Below the pieces are notes generated by a model that saw only the letters and a program-made list of their open reading frames with translations, was not told where the DNA came from and searched no databases. From Sutterella sp. (lineage in GTDB: Bacteria; Pseudomonadota; Gammaproteobacteria; Burkholderiales; Burkholderiaceae_F): a DNA stretch of 7,572 nt. The stretch is from positions 1-7,572 of the forward strand of contig DNBE01000109.1 in the NCBI GenBank assembly GCA_003543795.1. Direction: 5' to 3'. The position numbers and the translations under genes were made by a program. Shown here piece after piece: positions 1 to 6,912 of the stretch; position 1 is the stretch's first letter, and every line of letters begins with the position of its first letter.

Positions 1-953
1 CGGGTTCGAACGCACGCTTGGGTTCCGGCGAATGGCTTGTGGCCGAAGCCGACGAAAGTGACGCGTCCTTTTTATGCTTAACGCCTGTGATTGCGCTTGT
101 CACCAATATCGACGAAGACCATATGGATACGTACGGGCATGACTTCAATAAATTGAAGCAAGCCTTCGTCGACTTTTTGATGCGTCTTCCCTTTTACGGC
201 AAGGCCGTTCTTTGCGCCGATGACGCGAATTTGATGTCGATTGTCGATCGCGTGCCGCGTTCGGTGATTCTCTACGGCGAAAGCGAAAAAGCGCAAGTCA
301 GAGCCGTCAACATTCGCGCCGAAGGCACCGGGATGCGTTTTACCGTCGTGCGTGAAAATCGCCCCGATTTGGATATATTTTTGTCGCACCCCGGCATTCA
401 TTCGGTTAAAAACGCTCTGGGCGCGATTGCCGTGGGCGGTCTTTTAGGGATTAAAGACGACGTTTTCGTTCGCGCGTTCGCGGGCTTTAAGGGCGTCGGT
501 CGGCGCTTTACGCAATTGGGCGAAATCGAAATCGACGGCGGTACGTTTACGTTAATTGACGACTACGGGCACCATCCTCGGGAAATGGCGGCAACGATTG
601 CCGCGGCTCGAGGGGCGTTTCCGGGGCGTCGCATCGTTTTGGCGTTTCAGCCGCATCGCTTTACGAGAACGCGCGATTGCTTCGAGGATTTCGTAGGTAT
701 TTTATCTTCGGTCGACGCTTTGGTTTTAACCGAAGTCTATCCCGCGGGCGAAGCCCCGATTCCGGGCGCGGACGCACGATCACTCGCGAGAGCCGTTCGC
801 GCGGCGGGGCAAGAGCGCTTAAGTTTCGCGCCGACAATCGACGAAGTCATTCCGACCATTATGAAAACGGCGCGCCCGGGAGACGTTGTTTTGACCGTGG
901 GCGCGGGTTCAATCGGTAAAATCGCTTCTCGCTTAAAAGCGGGCGAACGCTAA
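1..953 (+). CDS. murC: UDP-N-acetylmuramate--L-alanine ligase MurC (partial, 5' end outside window)
   Basis: This is a cytoplasmic ATP-dependent ligase that adds L-alanine to UDP-MurNAc, the first peptide step of peptidoglycan precursor synthesis. The reading frame is open from base 3, so the gene begins upstream; about 316 residues are visible against roughly 470-490 for the family. The visible part starts in the central ATPase domain. Family motifs are AEADESD (bases 45-65), the NIDEDH metal-binding region, the DDYGHHP motif near bases 559-579, [11 protein letters not shown] near bases 645-677, and [14 protein letters not shown]. The C-terminal ligase domain is complete to the TAA at 951-953. 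The internal TTG at base 18 is not a real start, because homology continues upstream of it. The next gene, ddl, follows within about 25 bases, as in other dcw clusters, so co-transcription is likely. Identification is very secure. Confidence 0.97.
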   Translation, partial: GSNARLGSGEWLVAEADESDASFLCLTPVIALVTNIDEDHMDTYGHDFNKLKQAFVDFLMRLPFYGKAVLCADDANLMSIVDRVPRSVILYGESEKAQVRAVNIRAEGTGMRFTVVRENRPDLDIFLSHPGIHSVKNALGAIAVGGLLGIKDDVFVRAFAGFKGVGRRFTQLGEIEIDGGTFTLIDDYGHHPREMAATIAAARGAFPGRRIVLAFQPHRFTRTRDCFEDFVGILSSVDALVLTEVYPAGEAPIPGADARSLARAVRAAGQERLSFAPTIDEVIPTIMKTARPGDVVLTVGAGSIGKIASRLKAGER

Positions 954-978
954 GGATTTCTTTTTGAAGGTGGTTTTT

Positions 979-1941
979 ATGGATAAAAACGAAACGGCAG
1001 AATTGGCTCGCAAGGCGGGCAAAGTGGTTTTGATCGCGGGCGGGTACTCAAGCGAACGCGAGATTTCGCTCATGAGCGGTAAAGGTGTCTACGATGCCCT
1101 TGTCGCGAGCGGGGTCGACGTGACGCGTTTTGATCCGCAAAACCAACACTTATCCGAAATCGAACGCGGACATTTCGATCGCGCGTTTAATTGCTTACAC
1201 GGCCGCTATGGCGAAGACGGCGCCATTCAAGGCGTTCTCGAGTATTTAGGGATTCCTTATACAGGTTCCGGTGTTCTCACGTCCGCTATTACGATTGATA
1301 AAGAAATCACGAAATCTTTTTGGAAAGCGAACGGCTTACCGTTAGCCAAAGGGATGCTTGTGGCGGGCCCCGAAGACGCGCCTAAAGTCATCGAAGCTTT
1401 GGGCGGCGACTTGGTCGTCAAACCCGCTCGCGAGGGTTCGAGCATCGGGCTTTTTAAATTAAAAGACGCGACGCCCGAAGCGCTTGCCGACGCCATTCGT
1501 AAAGCGCAGCTTTTAGATCGCCGTGTTTTGGTTGAAGAGCGCGTTTACGGACGTGAGTTAACGGTCGCGATTTTGGGTCAGGGCGAAGGCGCCCGAGCGC
1601 TTCCGATCGTGGAAATCATCGCGCCCGAAGGTGACTACGATTACCAAAATAAATATTTCACGACAAAAGTCGTCTACGACTGCCCTGCGAAGTTAGATGA
1701 CGCCGTCACGCAAGCGGTGCAAGAAGCCTGCGTGAAAGCCTATCGGGTGATCGGCGCCAAGGGATGGGCGAGAATCGACGTCCTTTTGCGTGACGACGGG
1801 TCGTTCGTTTTGCTTGAAATCAACACGGCGCCGGGTATGACAAGCCATTCGCTTGTGCCGTTAGCCGCGAAAGCTTCGGGCATGACCTACGAGGAACTCG
1901 TCCTCAAGGTGGTTTTAGAAGCGTCGCTCGAAAATAAGTAA
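979..1941 (+). CDS. ddl: D-alanine--D-alanine ligase (DdlB type)
   Basis: This is a cytoplasmic ATP-grasp ligase that joins two D-alanines; MurF then adds the dipeptide to the precursor. With the ATG at 979 the protein has 320 residues, slightly longer than E. coli DdlB (306). The N-terminal region has GGYSSEREISL. HGRYGEDG lies at residues 74-81, PYTGSG follows, and the KPAREGSSIG loop holds Ser154/155. DYDYQNKY ends in Tyr226, the position of E. coli Tyr216, which marks D-Ala-D-Ala rather than D-lactate specificity. The C-terminal metal and substrate motif is EINTAPGMTSHSLVP. All expected catalytic elements are present. Two starts are possible. ATG 979 has GAAGG at 966-970 with 8 bases of spacing. 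TTG 964 has AAGGA at 952-956 with 7 bases and would add five residues. I prefer the ATG, but the choice is open. The gene sits between murC and ftsQ, the usual position. Confidence 0.96.
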   Translation: MDKNETAELARKAGKVVLIAGGYSSEREISLMSGKGVYDALVASGVDVTRFDPQNQHLSEIERGHFDRAFNCLHGRYGEDGAIQGVLEYLGIPYTGSGVLTSAITIDKEITKSFWKANGLPLAKGMLVAGPEDAPKVIEALGGDLVVKPAREGSSIGLFKLKDATPEALADAIRKAQLLDRRVLVEERVYGRELTVAILGQGEGARALPIVEIIAPEGDYDYQNKYFTTKVVYDCPAKLDDAVTQAVQEACVKAYRVIGAKGWARIDVLLRDDGSFVLLEINTAPGMTSHSLVPLAAKASGMTYEELVLKVVLEASLENK

Positions 1942-1950
1942 AGGGCTAGC

Positions 1951-2697
1951 ATGTCGAAGGCCTCGCGCGCGGTATTAGGCACGTTGCTTTTTATCGGGGT
2001 CGGTATCGGGGCCTTTTGGACGGTCGTCAACTATTTTCCGAACGCTTTCGGGCACTACTTTACGGTTCGTCACGTTCGGATTAAAGGCGAAGCGTCGCCT
2101 GGCGACGCGCAGGCGCTTCAAGGGGCGCTGACTTCAAGCGTATCGGGCAATTTATTTACGATCGATACCGAAAAAGTCGAAGATGCTCTCATGCGCCTGT
2201 CTTGGATTAAAACGGCGAGCATTCGTCGAGTTTGGCCGGATGCCCTCGAGATCGCGATTATTAAGCATCGCGCTATCGCGCAGTTTGAAGACGGCCGATT
2301 TGTTGCGGACGACGGCGCGCTTTTTACGATTGAGGGCGACGCGCCCGTTGCGGCAGGTTTGCCCGAATTTTTCGGGCAAGAAGCTTTCGCGCCCGATATG
2401 GTGAAGCGTTATCAAGCGTTTTTTGCCGTTATCGAGAAAACGCAACCGCGATTTCGCGTCGCTGAAATTTCGGTTACCGATCGAGGCAGTTGGACCGTCG
2501 TGCTCGATGTGGGTGAGTCGCGCTTAATGAGTATCGTCTTGGGGATTGATCACGCCGACGACTCAATCGCGGCGCGATTTGAGGAAGTTTTAAGGCAGTA
2601 CCCGGAAGTGGTTCGAATTTTAGGAACCGTTCCCGAAAGAATCGACGCGCGATATCGATCGGCTTTTGCCGCGTCGCTATCGCAGGTAAATCAGTAA
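1951..2697 (+). CDS. ftsQ: cell division protein FtsQ
   Basis: FtsQ is a bitopic inner membrane protein of the divisome that links FtsA/FtsK-side assembly to FtsB and FtsL in the periplasm. The 248-residue product starts at an ATG with AAGGG at 1941-1945. It has a very short cytoplasmic end (about six residues), then one hydrophobic segment at about residues 7-27. A POTRA domain follows at about residues 37-105, beginning FTVRHVRIKG and ending near the hallmark RRVWPDALE (residues 92-100). The beta domain then carries FVADDGALF (the usual 'G.lF' turn) and, near the C terminus, RIDARYRSAFA, which corresponds to the 'vDlRY' strand before the FtsB-binding region. It lacks the long cytoplasmic N terminus and Gln-rich tail of E. 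coli FtsQ (276 residues). The sequence is divergent but the architecture is complete. The gap to ddl is 9 bases. Confidence 0.95.
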   Translation: MSKASRAVLGTLLFIGVGIGAFWTVVNYFPNAFGHYFTVRHVRIKGEASPGDAQALQGALTSSVSGNLFTIDTEKVEDALMRLSWIKTASIRRVWPDALEIAIIKHRAIAQFEDGRFVADDGALFTIEGDAPVAAGLPEFFGQEAFAPDMVKRYQAFFAVIEKTQPRFRVAEISVTDRGSWTVVLDVGESRLMSIVLGIDHADDSIAARFEEVLRQYPEVVRILGTVPERIDARYRSAFAASLSQVNQ

Positions 2698-2702
2698 AGG
2701 AG
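2696..2702 (+). promoter_or_regulatory. ribosome binding site that sets the ftsA start
   Basis: AAAGGAG overlaps the ftsQ stop codon (TAA 2695-2697). It directly abuts the TTG at 2703, leaving no spacing for that start. It lies nine bases before the in-frame TTG at 2712, a normal distance. I therefore place the ftsA start at 2712. Confidence 0.7.
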
Positions 2703-2711
2703 TTGGATCAA

Positions 2712-4013
2712 TTGAGGTACGAGACGCGCATCGTCGCTGGCATCGATATCGGCACCACGAAGTGCGTTGCGGTCGTCGCTGAAATCGACACGAACGGAGC
2801 GGTGCGCGTTCTTGCGCAAGGCCGCTCGATTATGCGCGGCGTGACCCGAGGCCAGATTGTGGATGTCGATCAGGCGGTTTTAAGCGTTAAAGAAGCGGTC
2901 GATGACCTCGTTCGGATTTATCACGATCCCCTACCTCGATTTTTATTGACGATTTCGGGTGAGCAGATTTACGGCAAAGACACCGCGGGAACGCAGCCGA
3001 TCAGCGGCCAATACGTTACCGAGCAAGATATCAAAGACGCGGAAATACTTGCTCTCGGAAACCTCGAACTTGAGCCCGACGATCGCCTCATTAAAAGCGA
3101 GCGCGTAAGTTTTACTTATCGCAATTCGGAAAACGTCGATTCGGTTTTGGGGCAAAAAATCACCAAATTTAAGCTTCGGATGCACGCCGCGATCGGTGAC
3201 GTCGTCACGTGCGATAACCTTATTAAAACCATCCGAAGAAATAATTTATACGAAGCGCAGATTCTGCCCCAGGGGTGGGCTTCCGCCTACGCGGTTCTCA
3301 CCGAAGAAGAACGTATGAACGGCGCGTTGGTCCTTGATATCGGCGCGGATACGACCGATATTTGCGTCATGCAAAACGGCGCTCCTCGCTTGACGATGTC
3401 GGTACCCGCGGGAGGAAACGACATCACGCGACAATTAGCGGGCTATATGCATTGCTCGATGCAAGAAGCTGAAAAAATTAAGCAGCGCCTTGATATGCGA
3501 GCGTTGCCCGAAACGGAAAAAGTCTTTATCAATGTCGTTCAGACCCATACGGGTCAAACGGCTAGTTTTACGGTCTATGAATTAAGTTTGATCGTCGCGC
3601 GTGTCTACCAAAGTTGGGTCGACGGCATCTTTTTAAAGCTTCTTGAAGCGCAATGGTTTAGAACCAAAGATGACGGCGCGGGGCGCTATTGGCCGGAAAA
3701 CCATCGCTTACCCGCAGGTGTTGTCATTACGGGCGGCGGCAGCTTAATTACACAAGCGGCCTACCTATTTCAAAACCAGGCGGGACCCTTCGGCTACACG
3801 TTTACGACGCGTTGCGGCTCGCCTCTTTATCGCGGGGAAGCAAGTATCGGGCTTACTTCTCCCAAAGAAAGCGCGGTGATGGGCCTTATTTTTTACGCCG
3901 CAAACGAACTGAAAAACGGTCGGGACGTGTTAGCGGGGACCGATAGTTCGCGTCCGACGGTCTCAAGGCGCATCAAAGGCTTTTTGAAGCGGTTTTTCAT
4001 CGGAGAATTTTAG
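2712..4013 (+). CDS. ftsA: cell division protein FtsA (divergent)
   Basis: FtsA is an actin-fold ATP-binding protein that ties FtsZ filaments to the inner membrane and signals to later divisome proteins. From the TTG at 2712 it has 433 residues (E. coli FtsA has 420). Visible parts are the phosphate-1 loop GIDIGTTK (residues 10-17), a 1C domain at roughly 75-165 containing SGEQI, SAYAVLTEEE before phosphate-2, the phosphate-2 loop DIGADTTD (209-216), the adenosine motif GVVITGGGS (336-344), and a C-terminal amphipathic membrane-targeting helix (about 418-433, RRIKGFLKRFFIGEF). Oddities: phosphate-2 is usually DIGGGT(T/M)D, and here the second and third Gly are Ala and Asp. The normally conserved 1C stretch 'IPqeF.vD...dPvGmsG' is not recognisable in residues 125-158. 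Membership of FtsA is still clear from the overall pattern, the C-terminal helix and position between ftsQ and ftsZ. No in-frame stop or frameshift is visible. Confidence 0.94.
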   Translation: MRYETRIVAGIDIGTTKCVAVVAEIDTNGAVRVLAQGRSIMRGVTRGQIVDVDQAVLSVKEAVDDLVRIYHDPLPRFLLTISGEQIYGKDTAGTQPISGQYVTEQDIKDAEILALGNLELEPDDRLIKSERVSFTYRNSENVDSVLGQKITKFKLRMHAAIGDVVTCDNLIKTIRRNNLYEAQILPQGWASAYAVLTEEERMNGALVLDIGADTTDICVMQNGAPRLTMSVPAGGNDITRQLAGYMHCSMQEAEKIKQRLDMRALPETEKVFINVVQTHTGQTASFTVYELSLIVARVYQSWVDGIFLKLLEAQWFRTKDDGAGRYWPENHRLPAGVVITGGGSLITQAAYLFQNQAGPFGYTFTTRCGSPLYRGEASIGLTSPKESAVMGLIFYAANELKNGRDVLAGTDSSRPTVSRRIKGFLKRFFIGEF

Positions 4014-4048
4014 GGGTAATCGAAAGCGCAATGAGCGGCGTCAAAAGG

Positions 4049-4077
4049 TTGCCCAAAATCAAGATTTCAGCAATAAT
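4049..4077 (+). promoter_or_regulatory. candidate sigma70-type promoter for ftsZ
   Basis: In the 117-base gap between ftsA and ftsZ, TTGCCC (4049-4054) and AATAAT (4072-4077) are separated by exactly 17 bases. They match the -35 consensus at 4 of 6 positions and the -10 consensus at 5 of 6. Transcription would start near 4084, giving a leader of about 47 bases. Extra promoters before ftsZ are known in other dcw clusters. This call rests on sequence alone. Confidence 0.45.
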
Positions 4078-4093
4078 TCATCAGTTGAAACTC

Positions 4094-4119
4094 CCTCTTT
4101 TGAGGACCTTTTTTTAAGG
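4094..4119 (+). promoter_or_regulatory. T-rich leader with small hairpins before ftsZ
   Basis: CCTC (4094-4097) and GAGG (4102-4105) can pair around a TTTT loop. Bases 4109-4115 are seven Ts. CCTT (4107-4110) could pair with AAGG (4116-4119), which is also the only Shine-Dalgarno-like sequence before the ftsZ ATG (11 bases away). The stems are only 4 bp, so any attenuating or ribosome-masking role would be weak. I report the structure without claiming a function. Confidence 0.3.
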
Positions 4120-4130
4120 CTAGAAAAAGC

Positions 4131-5435
4131 ATGGCTACGTTTGAAATGGATAATGATTTGGGTGACAGCCCGCGTTCGAAAACCGTTATTAAAGTAATCG
4201 GTGTCGGCGGTGCCGGCGGCAACGCCATCGAGCACATGATCGAGCGCGGCGCGCAAGGCATGGAATTTATCGCGATTAATACCGATTGGACCGCCTTACA
4301 ACGCTCTCGCGCGCATAAGACATTGCAGCTCGGCTCGACCGGTTTGGGCGCGGGTTCTAAGCCCGATGTCGCGGCGCGTTACGCCATGGAAGGTAAAGAA
4401 CAGATTCGCGAACTTCTCGAAGGTTCGAACCTTGTCTTTATTACCGCGGGTATGGGCGGCGGCACCGGCACGGGCGCGGCCCCGATTGTGGCGCAAATCG
4501 CGCGCGAGATGGGGATTTTAACGGTGGGCGTTGTCACGAAACCCTTCTCCTACGAAGGCCAGCTTTGCATGCAGCGCGCCGAAAACGGGCTCATGAATTT
4601 AAAGCAGTCGGTTGATTCGCTCATTGTCATTTTAAACGACAAGTTGCAAGACGAAATCGGCGAAGACGCGACGGTGTCCGAATGCTTCGCGGCGGCCGAC
4701 GACGTTCTTTTTAAGGCCTGCGCTGGAATTACCGAAATCATCCAGACGCCGGGGCTCATCGGTGTGGACTTCGAAGACTTAAGAACCGTCATGAGCGAAC
4801 GCGGTACGGCCATGATGGGCTCGGCTACGGCTAAAGGTCCCGAGCGCGCCCGCATCGCTGCCGAACAGGCGGTTGCCTGCCCGCTTTTAGAAGGCGTGAC
4901 TTTAAACGGCGCTCGCGGCGTCTTGGTTTATATAACCGCTAGCGAAGAGACGATGAAGCTCAAAGAGACGATTACCGTTATGAACGTCATTACGAACTTC
5001 ACGGCCAAGGGCGCTCAGATTATTCAAGGGTCGGCCTACGACGACTCGATGGGCGACGAAATGCGCGTCACGATTGTCGCAACGGGCTTAGAAAACCCTC
5101 AACCCGCGGCGGATGACGCGACAAACGAAACGAGCGCTCCCGCGGTCTTTAGGAAAAAAACGCCTGAAGCGGCCGCTCCCGTTCAAAACGATTGGAACAT
5201 GCCAACGCCGATTTTCGCAAACGATTCCGAACCTAAAGCCGCGGAACCCGTGAGCCGTGTTGACGAACAGTCGCTTTTTGACGAACCGATTACAGCGCCC
5301 GCGCCTTCGATGCCTGAAGCCGCGCCCGCCCCCGAACCCGAAGTTACAAGACCTCAAATCGTGGTCAATCCCAATGCCCCGAAACCCGGTCCCTTCGGCA
5401 ATTGGTCGGGTCCTTGGTGGAAAAAGAAAAACTAA
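4131..5435 (+). CDS. ftsZ: cell division GTPase FtsZ with atypical C terminus
   Basis: FtsZ is the tubulin-like GTPase that polymerises into the cytoplasmic Z ring. The product has 434 residues: a globular core (about 18-320) and a Pro/Ala/Glu-rich, probably disordered tail (321-434). Core motifs are GVGGAGGNA (24-32), NTD (50-52), GLGAGSKP (71-78, T3 loop), the tubulin signature GGGTGTG (109-115), TKPFSYEG (136-143), ND (169-170) and [10 protein letters not shown] (212-221, T7 loop). Three features are unusual. The Arg expected four residues after Glu142 (E. coli Arg142) is Cys146. The T7 Asn (NxDFxD in nearly all FtsZ) is Gly211, although Asp213 and Asp216 remain. The canonical end 'DIPAFLRKQAD' is absent; the protein ends PWWKKKN. 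An internal APAVFRKK at 336-343 resembles that peptide. The short T3 loop with Lys may be common in betaproteobacteria. The ATG has only a weak ribosome binding site (AAGG 4116-4119). No second ftsZ is in view. Confidence 0.96.
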   Translation: MATFEMDNDLGDSPRSKTVIKVIGVGGAGGNAIEHMIERGAQGMEFIAINTDWTALQRSRAHKTLQLGSTGLGAGSKPDVAARYAMEGKEQIRELLEGSNLVFITAGMGGGTGTGAAPIVAQIAREMGILTVGVVTKPFSYEGQLCMQRAENGLMNLKQSVDSLIVILNDKLQDEIGEDATVSECFAAADDVLFKACAGITEIIQTPGLIGVDFEDLRTVMSERGTAMMGSATAKGPERARIAAEQAVACPLLEGVTLNGARGVLVYITASEETMKLKETITVMNVITNFTAKGAQIIQGSAYDDSMGDEMRVTIVATGLENPQPAADDATNETSAPAVFRKKTPEAAAPVQNDWNMPTPIFANDSEPKAAEPVSRVDEQSLFDEPITAPAPSMPEAAPAPEPEVTRPQIVVNPNAPKPGPFGNWSGPWWKKKN

Positions 5436-5445
5436 GTTTTGATCC

Positions 5446-6360
5446 ATGTCCGGACAGAGAACCATCAGACGAAGCGCGACCCTTGAAGGTGTCGGCTTAC
5501 ATTCGGGACGCGCGGTGACGATGACCGTCAAACCCGCTTCGCCCGACACAGGGATTGTTTTCGTCCGGACGGATTTAAATCCCGCGGTAAGCATTCGCGT
5601 CGCCGCGGACAAGGTGAGCGAAACGATGCTCGCGACGACGCTATCGGAAGGCGCCGTCAGCATCTCGACGATTGAACACTTCATGAGTGTTTTAAACGGC
5701 TTCGGAATCGATAACATCGTTGTTGAGGTCAATGCCCCCGAGCTTCCGATCATGGACGGCTCGGGCTACGATTTCGTGGCTTTAATCGATCGCGCGGGTC
5801 TCGTTGATAAGCCCACCGCCGATAAGCGCTTTATTCGGATTTTGGAGCCTTGCGAAGTCACGGACGGCGACAAATTCGCGAGACTCGAACCCTATGAAGG
5901 TCTGGCTTTCGATTTCACGATTAATTTCGGTCACCCGGTGATTGATAAAACCGTCCAACACGTCAGCGTCGATTTGTGCTACACGACCTATCGCGAAGCC
6001 ATTAGCTACGCGAGAACGTTCGGGTTTTTAGCGGATGTTAAAAAACTTCAATCGATGGGATTAGCCTTGGGCGGGTCGTTAGATAACGCAATTGTCATTG
6101 ATGAAAACGGGATCGTAAACGCCGAAGGCTTGAGGGCGGATGATGAATTTGTGAAGCACAAGATTTTGGACGCGATGGGCGATCTCTACGTTCTCGGGCG
6201 CCCGCTTCTGGCTCGCTACGTGGGTTACAAATCGGGCCACGCTTTAAATAACCGCTTGATTCGTAAGATTATTGCTCGTGAAGTGCGCTTTGAGCTCGTC
6301 AAATTCGGCGAAGGGATTCGCCGCCCGAAGCACTACGATATGGAACGGATGATTCCGTAA
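5446..6360 (+). CDS. lpxC: UDP-3-O-acyl-N-acetylglucosamine deacetylase LpxC
   Basis: LpxC is a cytoplasmic zinc enzyme that removes acetate from UDP-3-O-acyl-GlcNAc, the committed step of lipid A synthesis. It has 304 residues, essentially the length of E. coli LpxC (305). Catalytic residues are in place. STIEH holds Glu77 and His78, HKILDAMGD gives zinc ligands His238 and Asp242 plus Asp246, and SGHALNN has His265. Other family motifs are GVGLHSG (15-21), RTDLNP (41-46), NAPELPIMDGS (96-106) and ARTFGF (189-194). It begins 10 bases after the ftsZ stop, with no good Shine-Dalgarno sequence (only AAG and a run of As upstream). Translation may therefore depend partly on ribosomes leaving ftsZ. 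Its transcript ends at the strong terminator at 6384-6415. Start choice is supported by the match of the first residues with homologues. Confidence 0.97.
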   Translation: MSGQRTIRRSATLEGVGLHSGRAVTMTVKPASPDTGIVFVRTDLNPAVSIRVAADKVSETMLATTLSEGAVSISTIEHFMSVLNGFGIDNIVVEVNAPELPIMDGSGYDFVALIDRAGLVDKPTADKRFIRILEPCEVTDGDKFARLEPYEGLAFDFTINFGHPVIDKTVQHVSVDLCYTTYREAISYARTFGFLADVKKLQSMGLALGGSLDNAIVIDENGIVNAEGLRADDEFVKHKILDAMGDLYVLGRPLLARYVGYKSGHALNNRLIRKIIAREVRFELVKFGEGIRRPKHYDMERMIP

Positions 6361-6370
6361 CTAGAAAGTT

Positions 6371-6835
6371 TTAGTGATTGCGGAGCGCTTTTGCGAGTTG
6401 CAAAAGCGCTTTTTTGATTTCGGGGTCTTCGGCTTTCATCGCTTCGGCTTCAACGGCATCCGCGGCTTCGGGAGAAGCTTCTCGGGGGTCGCCTTCAACT
6501 GTCGGTTCCTCAAAAAGGGCGGAGGATCTTTTATCTGCGCGAACGGCCGCAACGGATAAGGTATAACCCGCCTCAAAAAGCGCTTTTTCAAGTGTCGGGG
6601 TGAGTTGCCGGATTTTGGTTGCGACGGGGGCGCTTACGCAATGGACGGTGAGCGTCGTACCGGTCATCGTAACGACGGCTTTGGTGCCGAAGAGCCGGGG
6701 TAAGCCTCGACTTGTGAGGGCACGATTTAAAACGTCTTCAACTTCAAGCGCGACCAACGCCCGCGATAAAAGCGTTTTATCGGGCGTATTTCGGAGCACT
6801 CGAACGAGTTCGGTCGGACCGCGCGTTTTTGCCAT
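6371..6835 (-). CDS. dciA: DUF721/DciA-type protein, probable replicative helicase loader
   Basis: This encodes a 154-residue protein read leftward, convergent with lpxC (10 bases between stop codons) and divergent from secA. Residues about 20-95 match the DUF721 pattern I know from betaproteobacteria and pseudomonads: a helical start (LLSRALVALEVEDVLNRAL), the LPRLFG turn, two strands (AVVTMTGTTLTVHCVS), and a basic helix (APVATKIRQLTPTLEKAL). The rest is acidic and Ala/Glu-rich, probably disordered (about 105-138), ending in a short helix. DciA proteins bind the DnaB helicase and help load it in bacteria that lack DnaC, and the gene often lies between lpxC and secA. The DciA role here is inferred from family and position. 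The ATG at 6835 has no clear ribosome binding site. The last codons double as the lpxC-side terminator hairpin. Confidence 0.82.
   Translation of the reverse strand: MAKTRGPTELVRVLRNTPDKTLLSRALVALEVEDVLNRALTSRGLPRLFGTKAVVTMTGTTLTVHCVSAPVATKIRQLTPTLEKALFEAGYTLSVAAVRADKRSSALFEEPTVEGDPREASPEAADAVEAEAMKAEDPEIKKALLQLAKALRNH
6384..6415 (+). terminator. intrinsic terminator of the ftsZ-lpxC transcript, inside dciA coding sequence
   Basis: A perfect 11-bp inverted repeat (AGCGCTTTTGC at 6384-6394, GCAAAAGCGCT at 6400-6410) encloses a GAGTT loop. The last stem base begins a run of six Ts (6410-6415). It starts 24 bases after the lpxC stop. On the minus strand no T run follows the hairpin, so it should terminate rightward transcription only. 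The same bases encode the last helix of DciA. Confidence 0.88.
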
Positions 6836-6866
6836 CGATGTATTTCAAAAAAGGAAAGCGAATCTT

Positions 6867-6882
6867 TAGCGCATTGTAGCGC
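6867..6882 (-). promoter_or_regulatory. candidate dciA promoter (-10) within a short direct repeat
   Basis: Read on the minus strand, bases 6878-6873 are TACAAT, matching the -10 consensus at 5 of 6 positions, about 38 bases before the dciA ATG. No good -35 lies at the right distance; instead an A/T-rich tract (6891-6908, with the palindrome AAAAAGCTTTTT at 6895-6906) is upstream. On the + strand, TAGCGC occurs twice (6867-6872 and 6877-6882), flanking the hexamer. This is a weak call from sequence only. Confidence 0.35.
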
Positions 6883-6912
6883 GTGGTTTTTCTAAAAAAG
6901 CTTTTTAATGTC

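Noticed and set aside
2703..2705. TTG at 2703 as the ftsA start
   Set aside because: The AAAGGAG site ends at 2702 and leaves no spacing; TTG 2712 is nine bases away and fits.
4031..4117. 28-codon ORF in the ftsA-ftsZ gap
   Set aside because: It has no ribosome binding site at a useful distance, no recognisable signal, and overlaps the promoter-like elements. The length is expected by chance.
4323..4364. Three-residue shortening and Ala-Asn to Ser-Lys change near the FtsZ T3 loop as a novelty
   Set aside because: I recall a similar short GNTGLGAGAKP form in betaproteobacterial FtsZ, so this is probably a lineage trait.
5088..5753. Long minus-strand frame of 221 codons across the ftsZ end and lpxC start
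   Set aside because: It crosses two well-supported + strand genes, has no family resemblance and reflects the codon bias of the genes opposite.
6374..6869. Plus-strand frames opposite dciA
   Set aside because: They are low-complexity shadows of the dciA frame. The minus frame has a DUF721 pattern and the expected lpxC-dciA-secA context.
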